A stretch of DNA of 15,651 nucleotides from an uncultured Eubacterium sp. (GCA_905236225.1 CAJOPM010000111.1:1-15651), one strand, 5' to 3'; positions 1-7,871 are shown, counted from the stretch's first letter. Program-made: numbers and translations. The notes: a model not told the origin generated them from the sequence alone.

Positions 1-222
1 GTAGCAGGGGATGCTTCAGATAACACAAAAAAAGAATTTATTAATACATGTAAATATTATAAGGTGCCTTACTGTGAATATTCTAATAAAGAATGTCTAG
101 GAAGGAGCATCGGTAAAAAGAACAGAGCGTCACTGTGTATTACAGATAATGGAATGGCATTAGCGCTTATAAATAAACTTAACGAAGCGGGATGCAAAGT
201 GCTTTTTTTTGATAAAACTTAA
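1..222 (+). CDS. ylxQ: YlxQ-like L7Ae/L30e-family RNA-binding protein, 3' part only
   Basis: Frame 1 is open from the window edge to a TAA at 220-222, giving the last 73 residues. It carries features of the L7Ae/L30e family: an alpha-beta pattern with DASDNTKKEF, then KYYKVPYCEY, then LGRSIGKKNRASLCITDNGMA. The LGRSIGK stretch is typical of the small YlxQ proteins encoded between ylxR and infB in Firmicutes. These are presumed RNA-binding proteins related to ribosomal L7Ae and are often labelled ribosomal protein L7Ae-like. The position directly upstream of infB agrees with the nusA-ylxR-ylxQ-infB order. The start codon and first residues lie outside the window. The exact cellular role is not settled for the family. 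Confidence 0.85.
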   Translation, partial: VAGDASDNTKKEFINTCKYYKVPYCEYSNKECLGRSIGKKNRASLCITDNGMALALINKLNEAGCKVLFFDKT

Positions 223-349
223 TCGAATTTGTCGATTAAATCCACACAGATTTGCATAAGAAAGGTTGTAAAAACCGCAAATCTGGCGCCAAGTCTTGCT
301 AGCGAGACTTGAATAAAAAAAGATTCGGATACTGGAGGGATGGTTTAAT
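221..349 (+). promoter_or_regulatory. Structured infB leader with three inverted repeats
   Basis: The gap before infB contains a small hairpin overlapping the ylxQ stop (arms 221-226 and 232-237). Next comes a 9-bp stem (247-255 with 277-285) that encloses a second pair, GGTT 264-267 with AACC 273-276. Last is a near-perfect 22-base palindrome at 290-311 with one T/G mismatch. An A-rich stretch and GATTCGGA follow at 312-329. None of the hairpins is followed by a run of T, so they do not look like intrinsic terminators. I see no convincing promoter. They may be processing sites, a regulatory leader or a degenerate repeat. The pairings are direct; the role is inference. Confidence 0.5.
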
Positions 350-3079
350 ATGGCAAGAATACATGAAGTTGCAAAAGAATTAGGGATTGATTCAAAAGAA
401 ATAATTGAATACCTTGCAAGTATAGGGATTACCGGTAAAAAAGCTGCAAGTGGTATAGATGATGAGACTATACTCAAAGTAAAGACTAATTTTGGTGAAA
501 ATGAGTCTTTAAAACCTCAAAAATCGCCCGAGGCAACTGATAAAGAGTCATCATCAAATAATAAAGCAGCAGAAAAAAAAGAAAATGTTCAAAAAACTGC
601 CAGACCAAAAAAGAAAAAGATATCTGCAGTATACAACCCTCAGAATGCTCAAAGCGGTAATTCCAGGGGAGCACAGTCCTCAAGATCGAATTATTATTCA
701 TCAGATCGTCCTGCCAGAAGAAGAGGTGAGGATAAGCAGGCATCACTTCGTCCGGGATTCGAGAGGGTAACATCTGTTCCGAGACCAAAAAGGGACAAAG
801 CAGCCAATAAGACACTACAAGAAGAGAAGATGGTTAAAAATCCCAAAGAAGAAGTTAGCGTAGCTAATGAAGCTGCTAAACAGCAGACTCAAAAACAGCA
901 AACAGTCAAAAAAGTTGATAGTATAGAAAATGCTCATCCTGTTATAAAAAAGCAGGGAAATATATTTGATCAATTGCAAAAAGCTAAGGCTCGTGATGAA
1001 AAAGAGCGTCAGGAAAAGGGCAGAAATTTCAAAAAAGGTTCATCTGCGCAAGAAAAGAAAAATTCTTCGGATAGAAGAAATCAGGATAATAAAGGTCGCT
1101 CATTGCACAATATAGAAAGCGGTTACTCTCGTGTTCAGGAAAATGCTCCCACTAAAGGAGGAGATAAGAGAAGAGATTCATCAAGAAGAGGTGAAGGCGG
1201 ACATAAAGGACGCAGAAACTTTGAGAGTGAAAGAAAACAGGAGCGTTATGTAAATCTTGAAAAACACGGAGGCAGAAAAAAGCAAAACAAACAACCACAG
1301 CCAAAACCGGCAGAGGCAGAAGATACAATCAAGACAATGACCTTGCCGGACAAGATCAGTGTAAAAGATCTTGCTGATAAGATGAAGATTCAGCCTGCAG
1401 CTATTGTAAAAAAATTATTTTTACAGGGAACAATGGTTACCGTAAACCAAGAACTTGATTTTGATGCAGCAGAAGAGATTGCGCTTGAATATAATTATAT
1501 TTGTGAACATGAAGTAAAGATCGATGTGATTGCAGAGCTTCTTAAAGAAGAAGAAGAGGATGAAAGCCTTATGGTATCACGTCCGCCGGTAGTATGCGTA
1601 ATGGGACATGTTGATCATGGTAAAACATCATTGCTTGATGCTATCAGAAACACAAATGTAATTGGCAGAGAAGCAGGCGGAATCACGCAGCATATCGGTG
1701 CTAGTGTTGTAAGTATTAATAATCAGACAATTACGTTTTTGGATACGCCCGGGCATGAGGCTTTTACAGCTATGCGTATGAGGGGCGCTAATTCTACAGA
1801 TATTGCAATTTTGGTAGTCGCAGCAGATGACGGTGTTATGCCGCAGACTATCGAGGCTATAAATCATGCAAAGGCTGCCGGAATTGAGATTATAGTAGCT
1901 GTAAACAAAATTGATAAGCCTTCGGCTAATGTAGAAAAAGTAAAACAAGAGCTTTCAGAGTATGAACTTATACCTGAAGACTGGGGCGGAAGTACAATTT
2001 TTGTACCGGTTTCTGCTCATACAGGCGAAGGAATTGACAAATTGCTGGAGATGGTTCTTCTTACTGCAGAAATATGTGAGCTTAAGGCGAATCCTAACAG
2101 AAATGCAAGAGGACTTGTTATAGAAGCCAGACTTGATAAAGGGCGCGGTGTTGTAGCAACAATGCTTGTTCAAAAGGGAACGCTCAAAGTAGGCGAACCT
2201 ATTGCAGCCGGAAGTGCTTATGGAAAAGTTAGAGCAATGACTGATGATAGGGGTAAAAGGGTTAAAACTGCAGGGCCCTCTACTCCCGTTGAAATAATAG
2301 GCCTTAATCAAGCTCCAAATGCAGGCGAAATTTTCGTGATGACCGATTCTGAAAAAGAGGCAAGAAATTTTGCGGAAACGTTTGTTGCTCAAGAAAAAGA
2401 AAAACTTCTTGATGAAACGAAGTCTAAGATGTCATTGGAAGATCTTTATTCAAAGATTCAAGAGGGTAATTTGAAAGAACTTGATATTATTGTAAAGGCT
2501 GATGTTCAAGGTTCTGTTGAGGCCGTTAAACAAAGTCTTGAGAAGCTTTCAAACGAAGAAATTGTCGTAAAAGTTATTCATGGAGGCGTAGGAGCGATAA
2601 ATGAGTCTGATATTATTTTGGCATCTGCCTCAAATGCAATAGTAATAGGATTCAATGTGCGTCCGGATAATACGGCAAAACTTACTGCTGATCAAGAAGG
2701 CGTAGATGTCAGATTATATAAGGTTATTTATAATGCAATTGAGGATGTTGAAGAGGCTATGAAAGGCATGCTTGATCCTGTATATGAGGAAAAGGTTATC
2801 GGACATGCACAAGTACGCCAGATATTTAAGGCTTCAGGTGTCGGCAATATAGCAGGATCATATGTTTTAGACGGTTTTGTTGAAAGAGATTGCCTTATCA
2901 GAATAAACAGAGGCGACGATAAGATATTTGAAGGTAAATTAGCTTCGCTAAAGAGATTTAAAGATGATGTCAAAGAGGTAAAGGCCGGATATGAATGCGG
3001 ACTTGTTTTTGAAGAATTTAATGATTTTGCCGAAGAAGATGTCATTGAAGCGTACAAGATGGTAGAAGTGCCAAGATAA
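350..3079 (+). CDS. infB: Translation initiation factor IF-2
   Basis: IF2 is the GTPase that places initiator fMet-tRNA on the 30S subunit and promotes 50S joining. The 909-residue product has an IF2N module at about residues 1-50 and a long K/R/E/Q-rich linker at about 55-325. A second IF2N module follows at about 330-385, then the G domain. GTPase motifs are clear: GHVDHGKT at 419-426, DTPGH at 465-469, NKID at 519-522 and SAH at 555-557. The remaining C-terminal part contains the domain II beta barrel, the domain III region and the fMet-tRNA-binding C-terminal domain. The ATG at 350 has GGAGG at 334-338 and begins with the expected MARIHEVAKELG. A strong internal SD-like sequence at 1154-1163 has no start codon after it, so I see no evidence for a shorter isoform there. 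Confidence 0.98.
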   Translation: MARIHEVAKELGIDSKEIIEYLASIGITGKKAASGIDDETILKVKTNFGENESLKPQKSPEATDKESSSNNKAAEKKENVQKTARPKKKKISAVYNPQNAQSGNSRGAQSSRSNYYSSDRPARRRGEDKQASLRPGFERVTSVPRPKRDKAANKTLQEEKMVKNPKEEVSVANEAAKQQTQKQQTVKKVDSIENAHPVIKKQGNIFDQLQKAKARDEKERQEKGRNFKKGSSAQEKKNSSDRRNQDNKGRSLHNIESGYSRVQENAPTKGGDKRRDSSRRGEGGHKGRRNFESERKQERYVNLEKHGGRKKQNKQPQPKPAEAEDTIKTMTLPDKISVKDLADKMKIQPAAIVKKLFLQGTMVTVNQELDFDAAEEIALEYNYICEHEVKIDVIAELLKEEEEDESLMVSRPPVVCVMGHVDHGKTSLLDAIRNTNVIGREAGGITQHIGASVVSINNQTITFLDTPGHEAFTAMRMRGANSTDIAILVVAADDGVMPQTIEAINHAKAAGIEIIVAVNKIDKPSANVEKVKQELSEYELIPEDWGGSTIFVPVSAHTGEGIDKLLEMVLLTAEICELKANPNRNARGLVIEARLDKGRGVVATMLVQKGTLKVGEPIAAGSAYGKVRAMTDDRGKRVKTAGPSTPVEIIGLNQAPNAGEIFVMTDSEKEARNFAETFVAQEKEKLLDETKSKMSLEDLYSKIQEGNLKELDIIVKADVQGSVEAVKQSLEKLSNEEIVVKVIHGGVGAINESDIILASASNAIVIGFNVRPDNTAKLTADQEGVDVRLYKVIYNAIEDVEEAMKGMLDPVYEEKVIGHAQVRQIFKASGVGNIAGSYVLDGFVERDCLIRINRGDDKIFEGKLASLKRFKDDVKEVKAGYECGLVFEEFNDFAEEDVIEAYKMVEVPR

Positions 3080-3088
3080 GGTATAGAT

Positions 3089-3454
3089 ATGAGAAAAAAC
3101 AGCATAAAAAATATTCGCATTAATGAAGAAGTATTAAGAGCTTTGAGCGTGATAATAAGAGAAGAGATTAAAGATCCCAGAATTCATCCGATGACATCAG
3201 TAGTTGCGGTAGAAGTCGCGCCGGATTTAAAAAGTGCCAAAGCTTATATTAGCGTTCTTGGAGATGAAAAGGCTCAGGCAGATACTTTGAAGGGACTTAA
3301 AAGTGCTGAGGGATATATTAGGAGATTGCTGGCGAAAAAAGTGAATTTAAGAAATACTCCTGAAATAATATTTATAGGCGATCAATCCATTGAGTATGGA
3401 ATAAAAATGTCAAAACTAATTGATGATGTTACGCATAGTAATGAGGAGCAATAA
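3089..3454 (+). CDS. rbfA: 30S ribosome-binding factor RbfA
   Basis: RbfA is a small KH-fold protein that binds the 30S subunit and assists late maturation of 16S rRNA, notably around its 5' end and helix 1; it is important for cold adaptation in studied bacteria. The 121 residues match the family length. The N-terminal IRINEEVLRALSVIIREEIK followed by DPRIHPMTSVVAVEVAPDLKSAKAYISVLG is characteristic. RLLAKKVNLRNTPEIIFIGD completes the KH-like fold. A short acidic tail ends the protein. The gene lies 9 bases after infB, with only a weak AAGG-type ribosome binding site at about 3078-3081, so its translation is probably coupled to infB. The order infB-rbfA is conserved across many bacteria. Confidence 0.96.
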   Translation: MRKNSIKNIRINEEVLRALSVIIREEIKDPRIHPMTSVVAVEVAPDLKSAKAYISVLGDEKAQADTLKGLKSAEGYIRRLLAKKVNLRNTPEIIFIGDQSIEYGIKMSKLIDDVTHSNEEQ

Positions 3455-3462
3455 TTTATATA

Positions 3463-4422
3463 ATGAAATTTACAAAAGTTGATGATTATTTTAAGGATGT
3501 AAACAGTATAGGTATATCAGGGCATGTTAAACCTGACGGAGACTGCATAGGCTCTACACTTGCGATGTATAACTATATTACGGAAAACTATCCGGATATT
3601 AAGGTTGACATTTTTCTAGAACCTATACCAAGCGTTTTTGAATTCCTTAAAAACTCAGACAAAATTAATTCGGAATATGATATTGATGCTTCGTATGATT
3701 TATTTATTGCTTTAGACTGCGGAGATATCGGACGATTAGGGAAGGCCGGAAAATATCTTAAAGGCGCTAAAAATTCAATTTGTATAGATCATCATATAAG
3801 CAATGTAAAATTCGCAGATAATAGTTTTGTGTATCCTAATATTAGCTCGGCGTCTGAAGTGTTATTTGAAATGCTCGACACTGCACATATTTCAACTGCT
3901 GTAGCAGAATGCATTTATACCGGTATAGTACATGATACCGGAGTGTTTAGATATTCGAGTACTACAAAGCGCACTATGGAAATAGCCGGGTTCCTTATGG
4001 AAAAAGGAATTAAGTTTACTGATATAATTGGCAAAACTTTCTATGAAAAGACCTATGAACAAAATAGAATTTTAGGTTGTGCTCTTGTAAAAAGTCGCCG
4101 TTATTTAGATGATAAGGTCATAGCTTCTGTTTTGAATATTGAGGAGATGAGAGATTACAAAGTCTCGCCAAGACATTTAGAAGGAATAGTTAGTCAGCTT
4201 AACTCTACAAGAGGGGTTGAAGTTGCAATATTTATCTATCAGAACGAAGGTGGTACGTATAAGGTTTCACTAAGATCTGTAAGTTATGTAGATGTTGCGG
4301 CTATTGCACAAAAATATGGCGGAGGCGGGCATAAAAGAGCAGCTGGGGTTACAATGAATCCCGGGCAGGACGCAAACGAAATATTGGAAATAATATTAGA
4401 TGAAATTAAAAATCAAATTTGA
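3463..4422 (+). CDS. nrnA: DHH/DHHA1 phosphoesterase, NrnA-type nanoRNase and pAp phosphatase
   Basis: NrnA-type DHH proteins degrade 2-5 nucleotide RNAs and dephosphorylate 3'-phosphoadenosine 5'-phosphate (pAp), using Mn2+. The metal ligands are visible in order: GHVKPDGDCIG with H21, D25 and D27; DCGD with D85; the DHH signature at 109-111; and VHDTG with D158. The C-terminal DHHA1 substrate-binding domain ends in GGGGHKRAAG at 286-295. The length of 319 residues is normal. An SD-like GAGGAG at 3443-3448 is 14 bases from the ATG, rather far, so coupling to rbfA 8 bases upstream is likely. The position between rbfA and truB matches the conserved Firmicute cluster. Pap phosphatase versus oligonucleotidase preference cannot be told from sequence alone. 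Confidence 0.93.
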   Translation: MKFTKVDDYFKDVNSIGISGHVKPDGDCIGSTLAMYNYITENYPDIKVDIFLEPIPSVFEFLKNSDKINSEYDIDASYDLFIALDCGDIGRLGKAGKYLKGAKNSICIDHHISNVKFADNSFVYPNISSASEVLFEMLDTAHISTAVAECIYTGIVHDTGVFRYSSTTKRTMEIAGFLMEKGIKFTDIIGKTFYEKTYEQNRILGCALVKSRRYLDDKVIASVLNIEEMRDYKVSPRHLEGIVSQLNSTRGVEVAIFIYQNEGGTYKVSLRSVSYVDVAAIAQKYGGGGHKRAAGVTMNPGQDANEILEIILDEIKNQI

Positions 4423-5333
4423 GGGTTAAGATTACGGACGGTATAATAAATGTTTACAAAGAAGCCGGCTACACATCTCATGATGTCGTAGCCAGGCTTC
4501 GCGGTATATTAAAGCAAAAAAAAATAGGACATACGGGAACTCTTGACCCGGATGCTGAGGGAGTATTACCGGTTTGCCTTGGAAAAGCAACTAAGGTTTG
4601 CGGGATGTTAAGTGATGCAACAAAAGAATACAGGGCAACATTTATACTTGGCATAGAAACAGACACTCAAGATATGAGCGGAAATATTGTAAACCAATGC
4701 GATGCAAAGGTTGACGATAAGGAAATTAGGGCTGTTATTGCAGAGTTTGTGGGCGATATTAAGCAGATACCTCCCATGTATTCAGCGCTCAAAGTTAATG
4801 GGAAAAAATTATATGAATATGCAAGAGCCGGTATTGATATAGAACGAAAAGCCAGAAATATTACAATATATTCAATCGATATTGTTGATATTTCGTTACC
4901 TGAAATTACCATAGATGTGGTTTGCTCAAAAGGAACTTATATAAGAACGCTATGTCATGATATAGGAAAGACGGCCGGATGCGGAGCAGCTATGAAATCG
5001 CTTCTTAGAACAAGGGTTTTTAAATTTGATATTCATGATTCCGTTAAGATAGATGATGTAGAAAAATATGCGAAAAGTGGTACGGTAGAAAAAATTGTTA
5101 TGCAGGTGGATTGCGTTTTTGATAATTTGCCTATGGCCGCTGCACTAAAAGATTATTCTAAACCGCTTTATAATGGCAGCCCGATAAAAAGAGAATGGTT
5201 TAAAGATGATAAAGATCTTTATCCCAGAATAAGAGTATACGATCATCGAAATATATTTGTTGGCATATATAACTGGGATAATGAAAAACAATGCTATAAA
5301 CCTGAAAAAATATTTTATAGGAACGAATCATGA
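4419..5333 (+). CDS. truB: tRNA pseudouridine(55) synthase TruB, TTG start
   Basis: TruB converts U55 of the tRNA T-loop to pseudouridine. The product begins with the typical DGIINVYKEAGYTSHDVVARLRG. The family motif GHTGTLDPDAEGVLPVCLGK has the catalytic aspartate at D43 in LDP. PPMYSALKVNGKKLYEYARAG and CSKGTYIRTLCHDIG are the further conserved TruB motifs, and the C-terminal 70 or so residues resemble the extra domain of bacterial TruB. The only start that keeps the conserved N-terminus is TTG at 4419-4421, overlapping the nrnA stop TGA by four bases. No ATG or GTG lies nearby in frame and there is no strong SD, which suggests reinitiation after nrnA. The length is 304 residues. It ends in an ATGA overlap with ribF. 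Confidence 0.95.
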   Translation: MRVKITDGIINVYKEAGYTSHDVVARLRGILKQKKIGHTGTLDPDAEGVLPVCLGKATKVCGMLSDATKEYRATFILGIETDTQDMSGNIVNQCDAKVDDKEIRAVIAEFVGDIKQIPPMYSALKVNGKKLYEYARAGIDIERKARNITIYSIDIVDISLPEITIDVVCSKGTYIRTLCHDIGKTAGCGAAMKSLLRTRVFKFDIHDSVKIDDVEKYAKSGTVEKIVMQVDCVFDNLPMAAALKDYSKPLYNGSPIKREWFKDDKDLYPRIRVYDHRNIFVGIYNWDNEKQCYKPEKIFYRNES

Positions 5334-6247
5334 AAATTATAAAAGGAACAATAGATTTTAATTTAAAAGAAGACTGTGCGGTTTCATTTGGCAAGTTTGA
5401 CGGCCTTCATTTAGGACATAAGCTTCTTATGAGCATGCTAATGAAAGAAAAAGCCAAAGGATTAAAGGCAGCTATATTTTCTTTTGAGATGCATCCGTCA
5501 TTTTTGTTAGATACAGTTAATGGTGGTATTTTGACAACAAATGAAGAAAAAAACATGCTGTTTGAACAGATCGGAATCGATTATATTATTGAATTCCCGT
5601 TTACAAAGGAAACGATGAATATAGAAGCCGAAGAATTCCTGCAGCAAACATGCAGCAGGCTTAAGGCAAGGTCTATTATAGTGGGCAAAGATTTTAGGTT
5701 TGGCTATAAAAGACGTGGCGATATAGATTTGCTTGCAAATATGTCTTCAAAGCTTAATTATGAGCTTCATGTGGTAGATAAGGTGCTATATAAGGGGCAA
5801 GAGATAAGCAGCACTTTGATTAGAAATAAGATATTAGAGGGCGATTTAAACTTAGCTAACAAGCTTTTGGGATATCATTATTTTATTATAGGAGATGTGG
5901 TTAAAGGCAGGCAATTGGGAAGAACCATCAATGTTCCTACTATTAATATTATTCCTGATAAAGATAAATTGTTGCTTCCGTTTGGTTGTTATGCAGCAAA
6001 GGTTTACATAGATAATAATGTTTACGATGGCGTGGTTAACATTGGCACGAATCCAACAATATCAGAGGGAAACAATGAAACTGTAGAGATGCATATTTTC
6101 GATTTTGACAAAGATGTTTACGGAAAGAAAGTAAAAATTGAGTTTGTTGATTATATCAGGGGACAGAAAAAATTTGAGTCAATTGAGCATCTCAAAGAAC
6201 AGATTTTAAAAGATATTTTAAAAGCAAAGAATATACTGTGCAGCTAA
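5330..6247 (+). CDS. ribF: Bifunctional riboflavin kinase / FAD synthetase
   Basis: RibF phosphorylates riboflavin to FMN and adenylylates FMN to FAD in the cytoplasm. The N-terminal nucleotidyltransferase domain shows GKFDGLHLGH at residues 21-30, PHPxF-like MHPSFLL, VGKDFRFG, and ISSTLIRN near 159-166. The C-terminal kinase domain shows GRTINVPTINI at 197-206, a variant of the usual G-R-x-L-G-x-P-T-A-N pattern. It also has GVVNIGTNPT and the catalytic glutamate E253 in VEMHIFDFD. The length of 305 residues is normal. The ATG overlaps the truB stop as ATGA, so the two are translationally coupled. Position after truB is conserved in Firmicutes. I see no terminator after it before the promoter of the next gene. 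Confidence 0.95.
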   Translation: MKIIKGTIDFNLKEDCAVSFGKFDGLHLGHKLLMSMLMKEKAKGLKAAIFSFEMHPSFLLDTVNGGILTTNEEKNMLFEQIGIDYIIEFPFTKETMNIEAEEFLQQTCSRLKARSIIVGKDFRFGYKRRGDIDLLANMSSKLNYELHVVDKVLYKGQEISSTLIRNKILEGDLNLANKLLGYHYFIIGDVVKGRQLGRTINVPTINIIPDKDKLLLPFGCYAAKVYIDNNVYDGVVNIGTNPTISEGNNETVEMHIFDFDKDVYGKKVKIEFVDYIRGQKKFESIEHLKEQILKDILKAKNILCS

Positions 6248-6271
6248 AAATAACGAAAAAATTACAAAAAT

Positions 6272-6300
6272 TTGACAAAATTAAATTTTTTTAATATACT
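6272..6300 (+). promoter_or_regulatory. SigA-type promoter for the NlpC/P60 gene
   Basis: TTGACA at 6272-6277 is separated by 17 bases from TATACT at 6295-6300, which is close to the vegetative consensus with ideal spacing. The surroundings are very A+T-rich. Transcription would start near 6307, giving a 5' leader of about 54 bases with GGAGG at 6347-6351 before the GTG at 6361. With no strong terminator before rpsO, this promoter may also feed rpsO and pnp. Confidence 0.8.
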
Positions 6301-6360
6301 TCAAAGGCTGTTATTATTTTAACTTGAAAATTTTGGGAAATTAATTGGAGGAATTCTAAA

Positions 6361-7473
6361 GTGAAATTTTCAGCCTTAAAAAGATTATTATCGATTGTGC
6401 TTAGTGCAAGCTTTATATTTGGTTCGTTTACAGTATCATATGCTGCTTCTGCAGATACTTTGCATGCCGGCGCGTCATCTTTACTTAAGGAGACGGTTAA
6501 AACTCAAGAAAACGAGTCTTCATTATATGCGGGTGTGTCAAATGTCATATCAGATGCGATTGCTCAAGGGGCAAGTAATAATGATGCACAGGCTGAAGCA
6601 GTGGATAATGATAATGATTCTGTGGCTTCAGGAAAAGATGAATATGGTTATAAGAATTTGGGATTGGCAGATGTTAACGATTATGTAAACATACGTAAGA
6701 AAGCTTCTTCCGATTCTGATGTAGTAGGACGTCTTGAGAAGAATGCTGCCTGTGAAATTTTATCAGAAGATGACGGATGGTATAAGATTAAGTCAGGCGA
6801 CGTTAAGGGATATGTCAAAGCCAAATATATTATTACTGGCGAAAAAGCTGAGAAAAAAGCTGATAAAGTGGCAAAAACAGTAGCTACCGTTACAGCTGAT
6901 ACATTAAATGTCAGAGCTAAAAAAGATCAGGATAGTTCTATTTTGACTCAGGTAGCAAAAGATACAGATCTTACTGTACTTGCTGAATCAGATAATTGGG
7001 TTAAAGTTAAAGTAGATGGTAAGAAAGGTTACGTTTCTTCGGATTATGTAGAAGTATCCGTTAAACTCGAGACAGCACTTGATGCAGATGAAGTTAAGTA
7101 TGGTGAGGGGGTTTCGGATGTAAGAAGTTCTCTTGTAAGCTACGCACTTCAATTTGTTGGTAATCCATATGTTTGGGGTGGCACTAGCCTTACAAATGGA
7201 TGCGATTGTTCAGGATTTACGTTGTCAATCTTAGGTAAATATGGTGTTTATTTGCCACATTCATCATCGGCGCAGCCGGCATATGGCCATAAGATTAGTG
7301 CTTCAGCGGCTCAGCCGGGAGATTTGTTCTTCTATGGAAGTGGAAGCAGTATCAGTCATGTTGCAATTTATATAGGTGGCGGTCAAGTTGTTCATGCCAG
7401 TAATGAAAGAGACGGTATTAAAGTCTCAAATGCATACTACAGATCACCGATATGTGTTGTTAGTTATTTTTAG
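6361..7473 (+). CDS. Secreted SH3-SH3-NlpC/P60 cell-wall hydrolase
   Basis: The 370-residue product begins with a signal peptide: KRLLS, a hydrophobic core, then a likely cleavage around residues 28-31 after SYA or AASA. A low-complexity region follows to about residue 95. Two bacterial SH3 repeats come next, at about 96-165 (VNIRKKASSDSDVVGRL, WYKIKSG, GYVKAKYI) and 173-232 (LNVRAKKDQDSSIL, WVKVKVDG, GYVSSDYV). The C-terminal NlpC/P60 domain has catalytic C283 in CDCSGF, H333 in SHVAIYIG and a third polar residue H345 in VHASN. Such enzymes cut peptide stems in peptidoglycan, commonly D-iGlu-diamino acid bonds. The start is GTG with GGAGG at 6347-6351. It has its own promoter and no functional link with ribF or rpsO. 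The exact bond cut is not deducible. Confidence 0.93.
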   Translation: MKFSALKRLLSIVLSASFIFGSFTVSYAASADTLHAGASSLLKETVKTQENESSLYAGVSNVISDAIAQGASNNDAQAEAVDNDNDSVASGKDEYGYKNLGLADVNDYVNIRKKASSDSDVVGRLEKNAACEILSEDDGWYKIKSGDVKGYVKAKYIITGEKAEKKADKVAKTVATVTADTLNVRAKKDQDSSILTQVAKDTDLTVLAESDNWVKVKVDGKKGYVSSDYVEVSVKLETALDADEVKYGEGVSDVRSSLVSYALQFVGNPYVWGGTSLTNGCDCSGFTLSILGKYGVYLPHSSSAQPAYGHKISASAAQPGDLFFYGSGSSISHVAIYIGGGQVVHASNERDGIKVSNAYYRSPICVVSYF

Positions 7474-7483
7474 GTTTACAAAT

Positions 7484-7509
7484 TGAGATAAATATGATAA
7501 TCTATCTCA
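7484..7509 (+). other. Hairpin after the NlpC/P60 gene
   Basis: TGAGATA at 7484-7490 pairs with TATCTCA at 7503-7509 across a 12-base loop. The following GTGTTATTG is not a proper T tract, so this is at best a weak terminator and may be an RNA 3'-end or leader element. Confidence 0.4.
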
Positions 7510-7524
7510 GTGTTATTGACCATT

Positions 7525-7560
7525 GCTAGGATTTTAGGAATCTCCGACCCTTATCTTGGC
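7525..7560 (+). promoter_or_regulatory. Candidate rpsO leader stem (possible S15 autoregulation site)
   Basis: GCTAGGAT at 7525-7532 can pair with ATCTTGGC at 7553-7560 over eight positions, two of them G-U in RNA. Inside the loop AGG at 7536-7538 can pair with CCT at 7549-7551. The stem ends 22 bases before the strong rpsO ribosome binding site GGAGG at 7583-7587. In several bacteria S15 represses its own mRNA by binding a structured leader, and the structures differ between lineages. That this stem is such a site is inference. Confidence 0.35.
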
Positions 7561-7595
7561 TTTGTGTTGAATATAATTTATAGGAGGAATTATTT

Positions 7596-7862
7596 ATGAT
7601 TACAAAAGAGAAGAAACAGGCGATTATTTCAGAGTATGGCAGAACAGAAGGCGACACAGGTTCACCGGAGGTTCAGGTTGCTATTTTGACTGCAAGAATT
7701 AAAGAGCTTACAGATCATCTTAAAGAACATCCGAAGGATCATCATTCAAGACGTGGTATGCTTAAGATGGTTGGACAAAGAAGAGGACTCTTATCATATC
7801 TTAAAAAATCTGATATTGAAAGATATCGTAGTCTTATTGAAAGACTCGGAATCAGAAGATAG
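7596..7862 (+). CDS. rpsO: 30S ribosomal protein S15
   Basis: S15 binds early to the central domain of 16S rRNA at the helix 20/21/22 junction and forms part of the platform and an intersubunit bridge. The 88 residues are the usual length. Conserved stretches include EYGRTEGDTGSPEVQVAILT, then LTDHLKEHPKDHHSRRGML, then VGQRRGLLSYLKKSDIERY and the ending LGIRR. The ATG has GGAGG at 7583-7587, eight bases upstream. Pairing with pnp downstream is conserved in very many bacteria. A leader of at least 120 bases with possible structure lies upstream, but I found no convincing promoter there, so transcription probably comes at least partly from 6272-6300. Confidence 0.98.
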   Translation: MITKEKKQAIISEYGRTEGDTGSPEVQVAILTARIKELTDHLKEHPKDHHSRRGMLKMVGQRRGLLSYLKKSDIERYRSLIERLGIRR

Positions 7863-7871
7863 TCGAGTGTT

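Noticed and set aside
1154..1163. Strong SD-like AAAGGAGGAG inside infB suggesting an internal IF2 start
   Set aside because: No ATG, GTG or TTG in frame follows at a usable distance; the sequence simply encodes part of the K/G/D/R-rich linker.
1955..2392. Minus-strand reading frames within infB, and similar ones opposite pnp, truB and the activase genes
   Set aside because: All lie opposite conserved coding sequence, encode unlikely cysteine/serine-rich or low-complexity products and lack start signals; they are shadows of the real genes.
7475..7501. TTTACA followed by GATAAT as an rpsO promoter
   Set aside because: The spacer is 15 bases and the -10 matches poorly in context, so it is too weak to list as a feature.
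7572..7577. TATAAT just upstream of rpsO as a -10 element
   Set aside because: No -35 sequence lies at a suitable distance and the predicted start would fall within the ribosome binding site.
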